A stretch of DNA of 64,000 nucleotides from Burkholderia sp. OK233 (GCF_900230185.1 NZ_OCSR01000001.1:4464001-4528000), one strand, 5' to 3'; counted from the first letter of the stretch, positions 1-9,296 are shown. A program made the numbers and translations. The notes: generated from the letters alone by a model not told the origin.

Positions 1-1635
1 TTGCACCCTGTCCTGGCGACCCGCCGCCGAACCAGGCCGAAGCATTCGCGTCCTGCCCGACGACCGCGCCGACACTTCGGTCGGCGTCGACTTTGGACTG
101 GGCAGGGCCGCGGCGCGCGCGGCACTCAACTGCCGGTCGCTACGCGCCTGTTCCGGGCTGAAGGCGATCGAGCCGAAGATCGGCAACTGGAAGCGCCGCT
201 CGACGAACTCGGGGTCAGCCACGCCGGTAAAGAACGTGCGGCGGCAGAACGCGAACAGGATGCCGGCGATGACACCGAGTACCGTGCCGGCCGAAATGAT
301 CAACGCCGACTTCGGCCGCACTGGCGATGACGGCAGCAACGCCTCATCGATGATATGCACGTTGCCGATCGTTCCGGCACGCGAAATCGACAGCTCCTGG
401 GTTTTGTTCAGCAAGGCCACGTAGATTTCCTCCGCGACCTTCGCATCGCGTTGCAAGGCGAGGGCGTTTCGCTCGGAACTCGGCAGCGTGGTGAAGTGAT
501 CTTCGAAGCGCGCTTTTTCCCGCATCATTGCCGCTATTTGCGAGTCGACCTGCAGTACTTCCGGGCTCTCTCCGGTGAAGCGTTGCAGTAATTGCGCACG
601 CATGATACGCAGCGACGCAATCTGCTTTTCGTAGTCCAGACCACCGGCGAGGTAGACCCCGGCTTCCTGGGTCGGCTGGAACGAACCGACTCGCGACTGG
701 TATTCCGAAAGCGCGGTTTCCGCCTTTTTCACTTCGGCGCGCAGATGCGGCAGTTCGCTGTTCAGGAAGCTCAACATGCGGCTCGCTTCTTCCTGTGCGC
801 GGTCGGTGCGCTGCTTCAGATACGACGCGGCTACCGCATTGGTGATCGCCGTGATCGCGTGCGGATCGGTGCCCATGTATGACAGTTGCACCACGCCGGT
901 TTCACGGCCTTTCTCGCTGACTTGCAGACCGGAAGAGAGTCCCGCCACGGCGTCCAGCTGGTTGAAGCGCGTGACGTAAAACTCGGTGCCCGGACGCGCC
1001 ACAAGCGTCTTGACGAGCAGCGTAACGCCGCTGCCGCTGGCTTCCTCGCCGGCCACGCCGGTCAGGATCTGTTGACCGAACCCGTCGGTCAGTTCATAGC
1101 GGCCGTAGTCAAGCGCGTGCAGCGTCAGTTGCGCTCCTTCGAGCGACTTCGGCACTGTGATCGAATTGACCGCGAATTGCTCGCCGCCCCACGCGTAAGA
1201 AGTCATGCCGAACGCCGCACCAAGCGGATGGCCCGGACGCGCGAAGAAAGACGAGATCTTGCCGAGTACCGGCATGGTCTTGGGCACCACACTGAAGTTC
1301 AGCTTGAACTGCTCGACCACCGGCTCCACGACCGCGCGGCTCTTGATGATTTCGATTTCCGCGTCGGTGTGCATGGGGCCCACAGACGGCATGAGCGATA
1401 GCGCAACCTGACTCGCCGTGCCGTTACCGGTCTGCGGGTCGACCTGAAGCAGTGCGTCGGCGGAATAGATCGGCGTAGCAATCTTGCTATAGACCACCGC
1501 GGCCAGGATGATGCAGCCTGCGATGCCGATCACCCACCAGATCTGATCGATGACGATGCGCAGCAGGTCGCGCAGTACCGCGTCCTCGTCGCTGCCTGGC
1601 GCCGGCCCTTGGTCCAGCATGTCATACGTACTCAT
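1..1635 (-). CDS. wzc: Polysaccharide co-polymerase / tyrosine autokinase (Wzc/BceF type), 3' end outside window
   Basis: The frame is open from an ATG at 1635 to the window edge, giving the first 545 residues. A hydrophobic segment at about residues 31-49 and a second at about 444-463 bracket a long periplasmic part starting with a Wzz chain-length domain; this is the layout of Wzc-type co-polymerases. After the second segment come 'DPEFVERRFQLPIFGSI' and a disordered linker, so the Walker A of the cytoplasmic BY-kinase domain must lie just outside. In this family the protein controls chain length and works with the Wza export channel through tyrosine autophosphorylation. The gene is 23 bp downstream of wza in the same direction. 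Presence of the kinase domain is inferred, since it is not in the window. Confidence 0.9.
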   Translation of the reverse strand, partial: MSTYDMLDQGPAPGSDEDAVLRDLLRIVIDQIWWVIGIAGCIILAAVVYSKIATPIYSADALLQVDPQTGNGTASQVALSLMPSVGPMHTDAEIEIIKSRAVVEPVVEQFKLNFSVVPKTMPVLGKISSFFARPGHPLGAAFGMTSYAWGGEQFAVNSITVPKSLEGAQLTLHALDYGRYELTDGFGQQILTGVAGEEASGSGVTLLVKTLVARPGTEFYVTRFNQLDAVAGLSSGLQVSEKGRETGVVQLSYMGTDPHAITAITNAVAASYLKQRTDRAQEEASRMLSFLNSELPHLRAEVKKAETALSEYQSRVGSFQPTQEAGVYLAGGLDYEKQIASLRIMRAQLLQRFTGESPEVLQVDSQIAAMMREKARFEDHFTTLPSSERNALALQRDAKVAEEIYVALLNKTQELSISRAGTIGNVHIIDEALLPSSPVRPKSALIISAGTVLGVIAGILFAFCRRTFFTGVADPEFVERRFQLPIFGSIAFSPEQARSDRQLSAARAAALPSPKSTPTEVSARSSGRTRMLRPGSAAGRQDRVQ

Positions 1636-1658
1636 AGTGATACTCCGTCGCGAGCGTT

Positions 1659-2852
1659 TTATCTGGACAACTGCACCGTGTAGAACAAGGTCTGCAGGGT
1701 CGGCGTGATCTGTTCGAGTGCGCGGTTAAAGCGTGCGGCATTCGAGACCTGCACGTACACCACATCCTTCGGCTGTAGTTCGAACTTGGTCATCAGCATC
1801 AACGCGTCGACCTGTGTCATGTCGAGCTGATAGACATCGGGCGTGAGCGTCTTGTCGGCGCCGCGCACCACGTACACAAAGCGCGGGTCGCCGGTTTTGA
1901 CGTCGAGGCTGCCGGCGCCGGTGAGCGCATCGGCGAGCGTCAGGCGGCCGCGGTTCATCGGCAGCGAGGTCGGCTTGTTCACTTCGCCGAGTACGAAGAC
2001 GCGGCTGTTCGAACGGTCCGGCACGTCGATAATATCGCCGTCTTTCAGCAGTACGTTCTGTTGCGGATCGCCGGTTTCGAGCAGCGCGGCGACATCGACC
2101 GTGTAGCGTTTGCCGTTGCGGGTCACGCCGACGTTCTGCAGATCTGCGTCGGGCAGCGCGCCGCCCGCGCGATTGATCGCATCGAGCACGGTGAGTGGCG
2201 CATCGGTGATCGCTTCGGATGCGGGCGTGCGCAGATTGCCGGTCACCTGCACCGACTGGCTGTTGAAACCCGCCACGCGCACATCGAGCTGAGGATTACG
2301 AATCGTCCTCGCGAGGCCCTTCGTCAGCGAATCCTGAACCTGCTGTGCGGTCATGCCGAGCACCTTGATGCGGCCCACGCGCGGGAAAAAGATCGTGCCG
2401 TTGTTGGCGACGCGCACGGTCAACCCGCCTTCGCCGCCGCCTGTCAGCGTCGGTGAGACCGGTGTCGCGCCTTGCGTCTGCGTAGGTCCGGGCGAAGGTG
2501 TTGCGCCGTTGCCGACGCTCGGCAGTGGCGGCACGCCGCCAAGTGTGCCGCCGGTCAGTTCCGGGTGATCCCAGACGATGATGTTCAACTGGTCGCCGAT
2601 GCCGAGCCGGTAGTCGTAAGCACCGCGCGTCTGCGGCGTCAGGCACGACAGCGGGCAGGCGGCCGGTACCGCGGCTGCGCGTTGCCGGCGAAAATAGCCG
2701 ACGTCGATCGTATGCACCGGAAACTTCTCGGCGGTCTGCTCGGGCGGAGCGGGCGGCTCCAGCCGTTTGGTGTCCAGATAGGGGCCGGGCGCCAGTGAAC
2801 AGGCGCATAGCGTTGTGGCCGCGAGCCCTGCGGCAATTTTTTTGATAGTCAT
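1659..2852 (-). CDS. wza: Outer-membrane polysaccharide export lipoprotein (Wza/BceE type)
   Basis: A 397-residue protein with a lipoprotein signal: short basic N-terminus, hydrophobic core and a lipobox-like LCAC with Cys18. The poly-export domain begins around 'YRLGIGDQLNIIVWDHPEL' and is followed by SLBB-like repeats, as in Wza, the octameric channel exporting EPS or capsule across the outer membrane. A Pro/Gly/Thr-rich insertion sits within the poly-export domain. The ATG at 2852 was chosen because it starts the signal peptide and has GAGGGA upstream; the frame is open further 5' but there it reads as arginine-rich shadow. It is followed by wzc, and no low-molecular-weight tyrosine phosphatase gene lies beside it. 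Confidence 0.93.
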   Translation of the reverse strand: MTIKKIAAGLAATTLCACSLAPGPYLDTKRLEPPAPPEQTAEKFPVHTIDVGYFRRQRAAAVPAACPLSCLTPQTRGAYDYRLGIGDQLNIIVWDHPELTGGTLGGVPPLPSVGNGATPSPGPTQTQGATPVSPTLTGGGEGGLTVRVANNGTIFFPRVGRIKVLGMTAQQVQDSLTKGLARTIRNPQLDVRVAGFNSQSVQVTGNLRTPASEAITDAPLTVLDAINRAGGALPDADLQNVGVTRNGKRYTVDVAALLETGDPQQNVLLKDGDIIDVPDRSNSRVFVLGEVNKPTSLPMNRGRLTLADALTGAGSLDVKTGDPRFVYVVRGADKTLTPDVYQLDMTQVDALMLMTKFELQPKDVVYVQVSNAARFNRALEQITPTLQTLFYTVQLSR

Positions 2853-2889
2853 TTTGGTGGTCCCTCGCGTGAAGCTGCGCACTGTTCGG

Positions 2890-3843
2890 TCAGCGCGCCG
2901 CCTCCTGCCATGCCCCGCGCATTGCGCGTAAACCCACTCTCCATTTGCGAAGCGCGAGTGCCACGCCGCCGCGCTCGAATGCCAACGACAATGCGCGCAG
3001 GAACCCCGGGTCCGCACGATTGCCGATCAGCGTCGAGTACACGACGAACGCCCATCGGCCGGGTGGCGTCAGGTATTCGCACATGATGAGTCGGAGATTG
3101 AATGACGCGTTATAGAAAGCGGCGTCGTTAAATGTGAAGCGCTGGTCTTCGTCGCTGCGCTGGGCCGGGAAGTGATCCACCAGTAGTGACGGGTCGTAGA
3201 TCAAGGTCCAGCCGCACCGTTTTACTTCGAGGCTGAAGCCCATTTCGCAATGCACCTGCGCGCCGGTGCCGCGCAAGCGTTCATCAAAACGCACCGTGCC
3301 GATCGCCTCGCGGCGAAACGCCATGTTGACGCCCTTGAGCACCTGCACGTCGCGTGCGGCGCCATGGCCAATATGATGATTCCCGATAGTCCGGCCATAC
3401 CAGCGCACGAGGCCCACGCGCGGCTTCTGCCCCTGCAGGATGCCGTTGCGTTCATGCACGATGTCGCGTCCGCCCAGGCCGCCGAGCGCCGGATCGTTCT
3501 CGAACGCGCGGGCAATCCGCGCGATCCAGTCGGAGTGCGGCGCGGCGTCGTCGTCGGTAAAGCAGAGCACGTTGCCGCTGGCGCTGTCGATGCCGAGGTT
3601 ATAGGCCGCGACCACGCCCGGCTTGTGCACCAGCACGATCCAGCGGCGCGAGTCGGGCCGGCTCGTTTCGCGCGTGCGCAGCCAGTCGAGTGTCGCGTAA
3701 TCGTCGTGGCGAGCGATTACGATCACTTCGTCGGCGCGGCGCTCCTGCGCATCGAGTGCCGCGAGGCAGCGTGCGAGATCGGCGGTGCGCCGGTACGTCG
3801 GCACGATCACGGAGACTTTCACAAACGGTTCCCGGAGTGGCAT
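2890..3843 (-). CDS. Family 2 glycosyltransferase
   Basis: A 317-residue GT-A fold glycosyltransferase. The N-terminus 'VKVSVIVPTYRRTADLARCL' is the nucleotide-binding start of family 2. 'LCFTDDDAAPHSDW' supplies the DxD-like metal site, and a later acidic stretch 'CEMGFSLEVKRCG' fits the ED acceptor region. It probably adds one sugar to the lipid-linked EPS repeat at the inner membrane; donor and acceptor cannot be read from sequence. It starts 2 bp after the stop of the WcaJ-type gene, so the two are translationally close. An alternative GTG start at 3822 has a better Shine-Dalgarno (GGGAA) and removes only seven residues. Confidence 0.88.
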   Translation of the reverse strand: MPLREPFVKVSVIVPTYRRTADLARCLAALDAQERRADEVIVIARHDDYATLDWLRTRETSRPDSRRWIVLVHKPGVVAAYNLGIDSASGNVLCFTDDDAAPHSDWIARIARAFENDPALGGLGGRDIVHERNGILQGQKPRVGLVRWYGRTIGNHHIGHGAARDVQVLKGVNMAFRREAIGTVRFDERLRGTGAQVHCEMGFSLEVKRCGWTLIYDPSLLVDHFPAQRSDEDQRFTFNDAAFYNASFNLRLIMCEYLTPPGRWAFVVYSTLIGNRADPGFLRALSLAFERGGVALALRKWRVGLRAMRGAWQEAAR

Positions 3844-3845
3844 GG

Positions 3846-5231
3846 TCAGAATGCGTTGCGGCCGACGAAACCCTTGAAAATCGTGATGAACACGATTTTC
3901 ATGTCGAACCAGAACGACCAGTTATGGATGTAGAAGAGATCGAACTTCACACGCGTCTCCATCTTCGCGACCTTGGTAGTGGCGCCGCGATAGCCGTTCA
4001 CCTGTGCCCAGCCGGTAATGCCCGGCTTGATCCGGTAGCGGTTCATATATCCGTACACCTGATCCTTGTAGAGATCGTCGTGTTCGATCGCATGGGGACG
4101 CGGGCCGACCACCGACATCTGGCCGAGCAGTACGTTCAGGAATTGCGGCAGTTCGTCGAGACTGGTGCGGCGCATGAAGCCGCCGAGTTTCGTGATGCGC
4201 GCGTCGTTGCGCACGGCCTGCGTGACCTGGCCGTGCGCTTCGTGGTGCACCGTCATCGAACGGAACTTGTAGATCGCGAACGGCTGGCCGTCCACGCCCT
4301 TGCGGGTCTGGCGGAAGAACACCGGCCCCGGCGAGCTCAGCTTGATGGCGATCGCGAGCACGATGAATACGGGCGCGAGCGCCAGCAGCGCGGCCGCCGC
4401 GAACAGGCGGTCGAAGATCAGCTTGGGCCACATCTGCGGCGGCGAGACAGGCGTGGCGCTCAGGTTAAGCGTCGGTAAACCGACGACATCGACCAGCGCG
4501 TGGTTGAACAGCGAGAGGCTGCGTACATCGGGGATGAAGCGCAGATTCACGAAGTCATGTCTGAACGTACGCGTGAAACGATAGATCGTATGTTCTTCCG
4601 AAAGCGGCAATGCGAGCCACACTTCGTTCACATGCTCTTCGCGCACCTTGGCGGCGAACGCATTCAGATCGGTCAGCACCGGCAGGCGATTAAGACGCGC
4701 ACCGTACGTGCCGGCCGCTTCGATACGGGTGTCGAAGACGCAGACCGGCTTGAAGCCGGCTTGCGGCGCACGGTCCAGATGCGCGAGTAGCGTGCGCGAA
4801 AAACCGGGCGCGCCGACGATCGCGACCGTGCGGAAGTTCATGCCGCGCCGGCGCACGCTGCGCAGGGCCACATGCACAAAGCACTTGGTGAGAATGATCA
4901 GGGCGCCGGAGATTAGCGTCGAGTAGGCGAACCACAGCCGCGAAACGGCATCCATGCGGTGCAAGGTGAACGCCAGCACGAGGGCGGTGGCGACCACCAC
5001 CAGCCACGCGGCGGCAACTCTCAACAGCATCGAAGGCAGCGCCTTGCCGCGCCACGTTTCATAGACGCCGAAGCCGGGAAACATCAGCAGCACGAGTACG
5101 CAGTTGAAGGCGATCAGCAGGCGCTCGGTGTCCGACAACGCAATCGGCGTCGAAAAACGCATCCCGTGAGCGAGCAGCCCGCCCGCAATCACAAAGAGTG
5201 CGTCGAGACATCGCGCAGTATTCCTGAACAT
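3846..5231 (-). CDS. wcaJ: Undecaprenyl-phosphate glucose (hexose) phosphotransferase, WcaJ/BceB type
   Basis: A 461-residue polyprenyl sugar-phosphate transferase. About four hydrophobic segments in the first 115 residues are followed by a Rossmann-like region ('VAIVGAPGFSRTLLAHL') and a C-terminal catalytic domain from about residue 265. The catalytic domain has 'FFRQTRKGVDGQPFAIYKFR', the Asp-Glu pair in 'TSLDELPQFLNVLLGQMS', and 'VVGPRPHA'. The family transfers a hexose 1-phosphate, usually glucose, from UDP-sugar to undecaprenyl phosphate, the first committed step of EPS repeat assembly. The full-length architecture favours the WcaJ/BceB group over short PglC types. Sugar specificity is inferred from family. 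Confidence 0.93.
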   Translation of the reverse strand: MFRNTARCLDALFVIAGGLLAHGMRFSTPIALSDTERLLIAFNCVLVLLMFPGFGVYETWRGKALPSMLLRVAAAWLVVVATALVLAFTLHRMDAVSRLWFAYSTLISGALIILTKCFVHVALRSVRRRGMNFRTVAIVGAPGFSRTLLAHLDRAPQAGFKPVCVFDTRIEAAGTYGARLNRLPVLTDLNAFAAKVREEHVNEVWLALPLSEEHTIYRFTRTFRHDFVNLRFIPDVRSLSLFNHALVDVVGLPTLNLSATPVSPPQMWPKLIFDRLFAAAALLALAPVFIVLAIAIKLSSPGPVFFRQTRKGVDGQPFAIYKFRSMTVHHEAHGQVTQAVRNDARITKLGGFMRRTSLDELPQFLNVLLGQMSVVGPRPHAIEHDDLYKDQVYGYMNRYRIKPGITGWAQVNGYRGATTKVAKMETRVKFDLFYIHNWSFWFDMKIVFITIFKGFVGRNAF

Positions 5232-5276
5232 GATGATCTACCCCGTAATCGATCGATGCAGCCTTGAATTGACTGC

Positions 5277-6011
5277 TTATTCGACGGTTTCGGCCTGGCG
5301 AAGACGCGGCAGCAGGCGGTCGAATTCTCGCTTGACGAGGCCGTAGCATTCGCAGGCGCGCGCTTCGAGACCTTTGCGGTCGAGTATCCTGATGTGGCCG
5401 CGGCTGTGATGAATCAGGCCTTCGTCGTGCAACTTGCCGGCCGCTTCGGTGATGCCTTCGCGGCGCACGCCGAGCATGTCGGCGATCAGTTGCTGGGTGA
5501 CCGTCAGATCGTTCGATGCCACGCGGTCCACTTCAATCAGCAGCCAGCGGCACAGTTGCTTGTTCAACGCGTGGTGGCGATTGCAGGCAGCGGTCTGCGC
5601 GACCTGCGTGAGGAGGGCGTGCATGTACAACAGCATCAGGCGGCGCAGGAAGTCGGAGCGTGCGAATTGCTGCTTGAGCGCCTGTGCGCTCATCCGGTAG
5701 GCGAAGCCGGCGCATTGCACCTGCACGCGGTTCGGCATGGTTTCGCCGCCCGTGAGCACCGGCACGCCGGTCATGCCTTCGCGGCCGACCGCGGCGATTT
5801 CGACCGAGCTGCCGTCTTCCATCGTCGAGAGCATCGAGATGATCGCGGTGGTCGGGAAGTAGACGTGATGGATCCGTTGACCTGAGTCGCACAGCAGTTG
5901 CTCGGTGCGCAGATGAACCAGTTCGAGATGAGGGGCAAGTGCTTGCCATTCGTGGGACGGCAATGCGCCGAGCAAATGGTTGCCGTGCAGATCTGATTGA
6001 AGTGTCAACAT
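5277..6011 (-). CDS. Crp/Fnr-family transcriptional regulator
   Basis: A 244-residue regulator with an N-terminal cyclic-nucleotide-binding-like beta barrel (residues about 15-135) and a C-terminal winged helix-turn-helix ('TVTQQLIADMLGVRREGITE'), ending in the 'ACECYGL' tail common in this Crp/Fnr subgroup. The phosphate-binding cassette reads 'GREGMTGVPV', without the RxS of Crp, and there is no Fnr-type N-terminal cysteine cluster, so neither cAMP nor oxygen sensing is supported. The ATG at 6011 is preceded by GAGGA; an in-frame extension to 6416 is compositionally shadow. It sits upstream of, and in the same direction as, the WcaJ-GT-Wza-Wzc genes, 45 bp apart, and probably regulates them. 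Effector unknown. Confidence 0.88.
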   Translation of the reverse strand: MLTLQSDLHGNHLLGALPSHEWQALAPHLELVHLRTEQLLCDSGQRIHHVYFPTTAIISMLSTMEDGSSVEIAAVGREGMTGVPVLTGGETMPNRVQVQCAGFAYRMSAQALKQQFARSDFLRRLMLLYMHALLTQVAQTAACNRHHALNKQLCRWLLIEVDRVASNDLTVTQQLIADMLGVRREGITEAAGKLHDEGLIHHSRGHIRILDRKGLEARACECYGLVKREFDRLLPRLRQAETVE

Positions 6012-6326
6012 GATCGGTCCTCGCTGAAGCCGCACGCAGCGCGACCTCGTGTTTTTGATCCGATGCCTGCATCCTTGAATGAACGACGTGCTGCCTGGCG
6101 AGCAGCGGGGGATGAACAGGAACGGCCCCGTATTGGCCTGATGCGCCGCCGCCGTTCTTGTAGATCTCGTCGCGGCGCCGCGGTGTTGCGCTCTCTCTTT
6201 AGCGAGGAGCGTGCCAACCCAGGGGAAAACGAGTGCTGGTGCGGCGCAGCGAACAAAGCCGGGGCAGCACGGCAAGCCAAAAGTGGCTTTTTGTTTCAAT
6301 TTTGTACAACGCCTGCTTAACGTGCG

Positions 6327-6347
6327 ACCCCGCTGAGGGGTGTTTTT
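6327..6347 (+). terminator. Weak plus-strand terminator-like hairpin
   Basis: ACCCC (6327-6331) and GGGGT (6337-6341) form a 5-bp stem, followed by GTTTTT. The stem is short, and no plus-strand gene lies upstream. It could equally be a structured element in the leader of the leftward regulator mRNA. Confidence 0.35.
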
Positions 6348-6492
6348 ATCCGAGTCAAGTCCTTGATAGGATTGGGTTAGTGGCTGATTAGCATCCCTTT
6401 GCAGGCGCTGTCTCACGGATGAACCAGCCTTTGTGTGCGCGTTATCGGGGGCCGTCCGGGTTGTGCCGGATTTGATTCAGATGTGTTCCATA

Positions 6493-6526
6493 CGTTGCGT
6501 ACGGTGGCGTACGCAACGCCTTTTTT
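6493..6526 (+). terminator. Strong plus-strand rho-independent terminator structure
   Basis: A perfect 10-bp inverted repeat (CGTTGCGTAC at 6493-6502, GTACGCAACG at 6509-6518) with a 6-nt loop is followed by CC and six T (6521-6526). Polarity fits transcription to the right, although both flanking genes point left. The palindrome could alternatively be a protein-binding site. Confidence 0.6.
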
Positions 6527-6641
6527 GAAGACTTAAAAGTCGCAAAAAAACCAACAGTGATTCCGCAGACCAGACAGGTGGATTCGCGCAGCGCGAGGTT
6601 CTGCGCGCCTTGCGAAGGAATGATTAGTTAAGTGACGACAT

Positions 6642-9266
6642 TCAACCGTAGAGGATGGCGGATATCGCATTGATCGCGCGGACTTCGCCTGCGGGCGCCA
6701 CACTTGTTGCATCAGCTTTAAACACCGCGTTAGATGCGTGCGCAACGAGTTTCTGAACGGGGATGAGCGGCACGACGCAGGGGCGGTTCGGCGGCAGATG
6801 GAACCAGTCGAGCGCGGCGCGGTAATGCGTGTCAATGATATGAACGAAGCGTGCAAAGCGCCTCGCCTCGATAATCAACTGCCAGCCGTCGGCGGTACGC
6901 TCGGCACGGACCGTCAGACCGAGATCGTGTCGTTCGCGGACGCGCCGCTCCGGCAGATGAACCGCCTCTGACACGATCTTGCCGCTCGCCGGATCGCGCA
7001 GTGTCGCAATCGTGACGTCGTGGGCGCGCGGCCCGAAGCGGTATGCGTGCGTGAAATCGAAGAACTGGCCGAGGTGCCCGGCCGCGCCGATACGCTGCGT
7101 ACTGTGCGGCGCCAGTTCGACTGCGCGGCTGGCCGACGCGACCCTGACGCTGCCGTCGCGCAGGCAGACCAGATCCAGTTGAGCGTGCAACGGCTCGGCA
7201 CGTTCGTTCAGCAGATGAATATCGAGGCCGTTGAGGCCTTCGTCGGTCATGACCAGCTGGATGGGTTGCAGCGACCGTGCGAGGCCGTGGAGGGCGCTTT
7301 TAGGCCGTCCTGTGGCGTCAATCAAGCCCCAGCCCGCGCCGGGCCGTAGATCCTGAAGCTGCCAGACCAGCGCGCCGCCGCACGTCGAGCCGGCGCGCCG
7401 CCATTCGGCGAACACGTCGCTCATCAGGTCGGCGACCACCGCGCGCGACAGATCAAGGTAGCGCTCAGGGTCTTCGTACCGCAACTGCGCCGGCTCGATG
7501 CCGTAGAGCGTCTGAAGATAGTGGTCGCGCACGTCGTCGAAGTCCCAGCCGGCGCCGGGGTCGCGCGGCACGGCTCTTTTCCAGCGCGGATCGTGCAGAT
7601 GAATCGTGCCGAGCGCGTCGTGCAAGGTCGCGTCGTCCGGCACGTTGGCGAAGGCGAGGCATTCGGCGGCGAAACGAACCTGCGCGCGGCGCACGTCGTC
7701 GAGCGGGCGTTGATAGGCGCCCACGCCGTAGTAGTGCGTGATGCCCTCGTTAGTCGAAAACGGCCACGCGCCGCCCGAGGGCGAGTTGCTCACATACGGT
7801 ACATCCGACCGCTCGCGCGCGGCGATGGCGGGCAGCTGTTCGGTAAAAAGTGGTTGCATGCGCATCGCAACGGGCAGGCCGAACATGGCCGCCTGCTGGT
7901 CGACTTCGCTGCCGCCGCATAGCACTGCGAGCGATGCGAAGCGCCTTGTGCGGGTCAGAAATTGCGTCGCTTCGCGCTCGATGGATGCACTGAAGGCGGC
8001 ATCGGTCGGGTAGTCGAAATTCGCCAGCGCGAAGTCTTGCCAGATGAGGAGGCCGTATTCGTCCGCCAGTGCGTAGAACGCATCGGACTCGTACACCATC
8101 GTGCCGCCTACCCGCAGCATGTTCATGCCGGCGTCGCGAGCGAGCGCGAAAGTGTGGCGCAGTTGCGCCTCGGTGCCGGTCAGTGTGACGAGATCCGCGT
8201 TGGTCCAGCAGGCGCCACGGCAGAACACCGGCGTGCCATTTACGCGCAATGCGAAGCCCGTAACGTCCGCGCCGCGATCCACTTCGATGCTGCGAAAGCC
8301 GACGCATCCCAATGAGTGGGATATCGCGCGTTCGTCATCAAGCTGCAACGTCAGAGGATATAGGGTGGGCTCGCCGTGCGTGTGGGGCCACCAGCGTTCG
8401 GCGTGCGGCACACGCACGCTGCCGGTCAGTGTATATGCATCGTTCCATTGCAAAGACGAAACACAACCGCCGCAATTTAACGTTGCGGCGCACGTGTCGA
8501 CGTCATGCGGATGTACGAAATGTAGCGTAAGCGAAACAACGCCGTCGTCGTCTTCGAGGCGGCTGGTCAGATCAATCGTGTCGAAGGCGTGCGGCACGTC
8601 GCTCAACAATTCAATCGGCCGCCATGGGCCGACTGCCTGCACCGATGGACACCATCCCGGCATATGGCCTAACAGGGTGGTGCGCACGTTGCGCAAGGTG
8701 GATGGCGTGACGAGCCGCGGCCGCCAGCGGGCACGTGAGCGTTTGGCCGCCAGCGCCGGGGTCAGCGAGCGAAAGCACAGCGCGAGTGTCGCGCTGCCGT
8801 GCAGTTCGATGTCGAGATCGTGCGCGACGAACATTGAATCCGACTCGAGGCGCCTGATGCCGTCGAGCCAGACTTCGGCGAGCGTGGCGAGGCCGTGCAG
8901 GCGCAAGCGGCGTTTGCCTGTGCCTGTCAGCGTGAGCTGGTACCAGTGATCATCGAAGGCAAGCGGCGGCGGATTCACGGCATCCAGCAGGCCCGCGGCA
9001 CGGCGCGCGCTTGCCACCGTACCGGGTACCTGCGCTGCGAGCCAGCCCTGCGCGGGCAAGTCGGCGGGGGAGGCGCATGCGCCGGCCGGCGTGCTGACGC
9101 ACTGCCAGCCTGTGTCGAGTTGCTGTGGCCAGAGGTCCTGGGGTGAAGCAACCGCCGTGATAGCGCCGGGAGCGTCATCAACTTCGGCCACCTCAGCCGT
9201 CTCGGCAAAGGTCACCGGAAGCGAGCCGCCTTCATCCGGTACCAGGTCATTCGTCAGCACATCCAC
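6642..9266 (-). CDS. Glycoside hydrolase family 2 protein (beta-mannosidase-like)
   Basis: An 874-residue protein with GH2 layout: an N-terminal sugar-binding jelly roll ('DHWYQLTLTGTGKRRLRL', 'EVWLDGIRRLES'), an immunoglobulin-like domain, then a TIM barrel. 'NMLRVGGTMVYESDAFYALA' and 'YGLLIWQDFALANFDYP' resemble the substrate-pocket region of beta-mannosidases. 'LCGGSEVDQQA' carries the predicted acid/base Glu, in place of the usual GN-E, and 'RFAAECLAF' the candidate nucleophile Glu. No signal peptide is apparent, so it is predicted cytoplasmic. It ends the leftward carrier-protein operon, 30 bp after the DUF1839 gene. A role in trimming or recycling mannose-containing EPS intermediates is an inference; substrate is not established. 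Confidence 0.82.
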   Translation of the reverse strand: MDVLTNDLVPDEGGSLPVTFAETAEVAEVDDAPGAITAVASPQDLWPQQLDTGWQCVSTPAGACASPADLPAQGWLAAQVPGTVASARRAAGLLDAVNPPPLAFDDHWYQLTLTGTGKRRLRLHGLATLAEVWLDGIRRLESDSMFVAHDLDIELHGSATLALCFRSLTPALAAKRSRARWRPRLVTPSTLRNVRTTLLGHMPGWCPSVQAVGPWRPIELLSDVPHAFDTIDLTSRLEDDDGVVSLTLHFVHPHDVDTCAATLNCGGCVSSLQWNDAYTLTGSVRVPHAERWWPHTHGEPTLYPLTLQLDDERAISHSLGCVGFRSIEVDRGADVTGFALRVNGTPVFCRGACWTNADLVTLTGTEAQLRHTFALARDAGMNMLRVGGTMVYESDAFYALADEYGLLIWQDFALANFDYPTDAAFSASIEREATQFLTRTRRFASLAVLCGGSEVDQQAAMFGLPVAMRMQPLFTEQLPAIAARERSDVPYVSNSPSGGAWPFSTNEGITHYYGVGAYQRPLDDVRRAQVRFAAECLAFANVPDDATLHDALGTIHLHDPRWKRAVPRDPGAGWDFDDVRDHYLQTLYGIEPAQLRYEDPERYLDLSRAVVADLMSDVFAEWRRAGSTCGGALVWQLQDLRPGAGWGLIDATGRPKSALHGLARSLQPIQLVMTDEGLNGLDIHLLNERAEPLHAQLDLVCLRDGSVRVASASRAVELAPHSTQRIGAAGHLGQFFDFTHAYRFGPRAHDVTIATLRDPASGKIVSEAVHLPERRVRERHDLGLTVRAERTADGWQLIIEARRFARFVHIIDTHYRAALDWFHLPPNRPCVVPLIPVQKLVAHASNAVFKADATSVAPAGEVRAINAISAILYG

Positions 9267-9296
9267 GGCGATTTCCTGAAGCTCGAAACGAGCTCG

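Larger units (their letters stand above)
6012..6641. other. 630-bp non-coding region between the regulator and glycoside hydrolase genes
   Basis: No coding frame here has the composition of its neighbours. It holds the 5' region of the regulator gene and two stem-loops with T-runs that read as terminators on the plus strand, described separately. An AT-richer stretch around 6280-6400 is the likeliest promoter zone. Confidence 0.6.
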
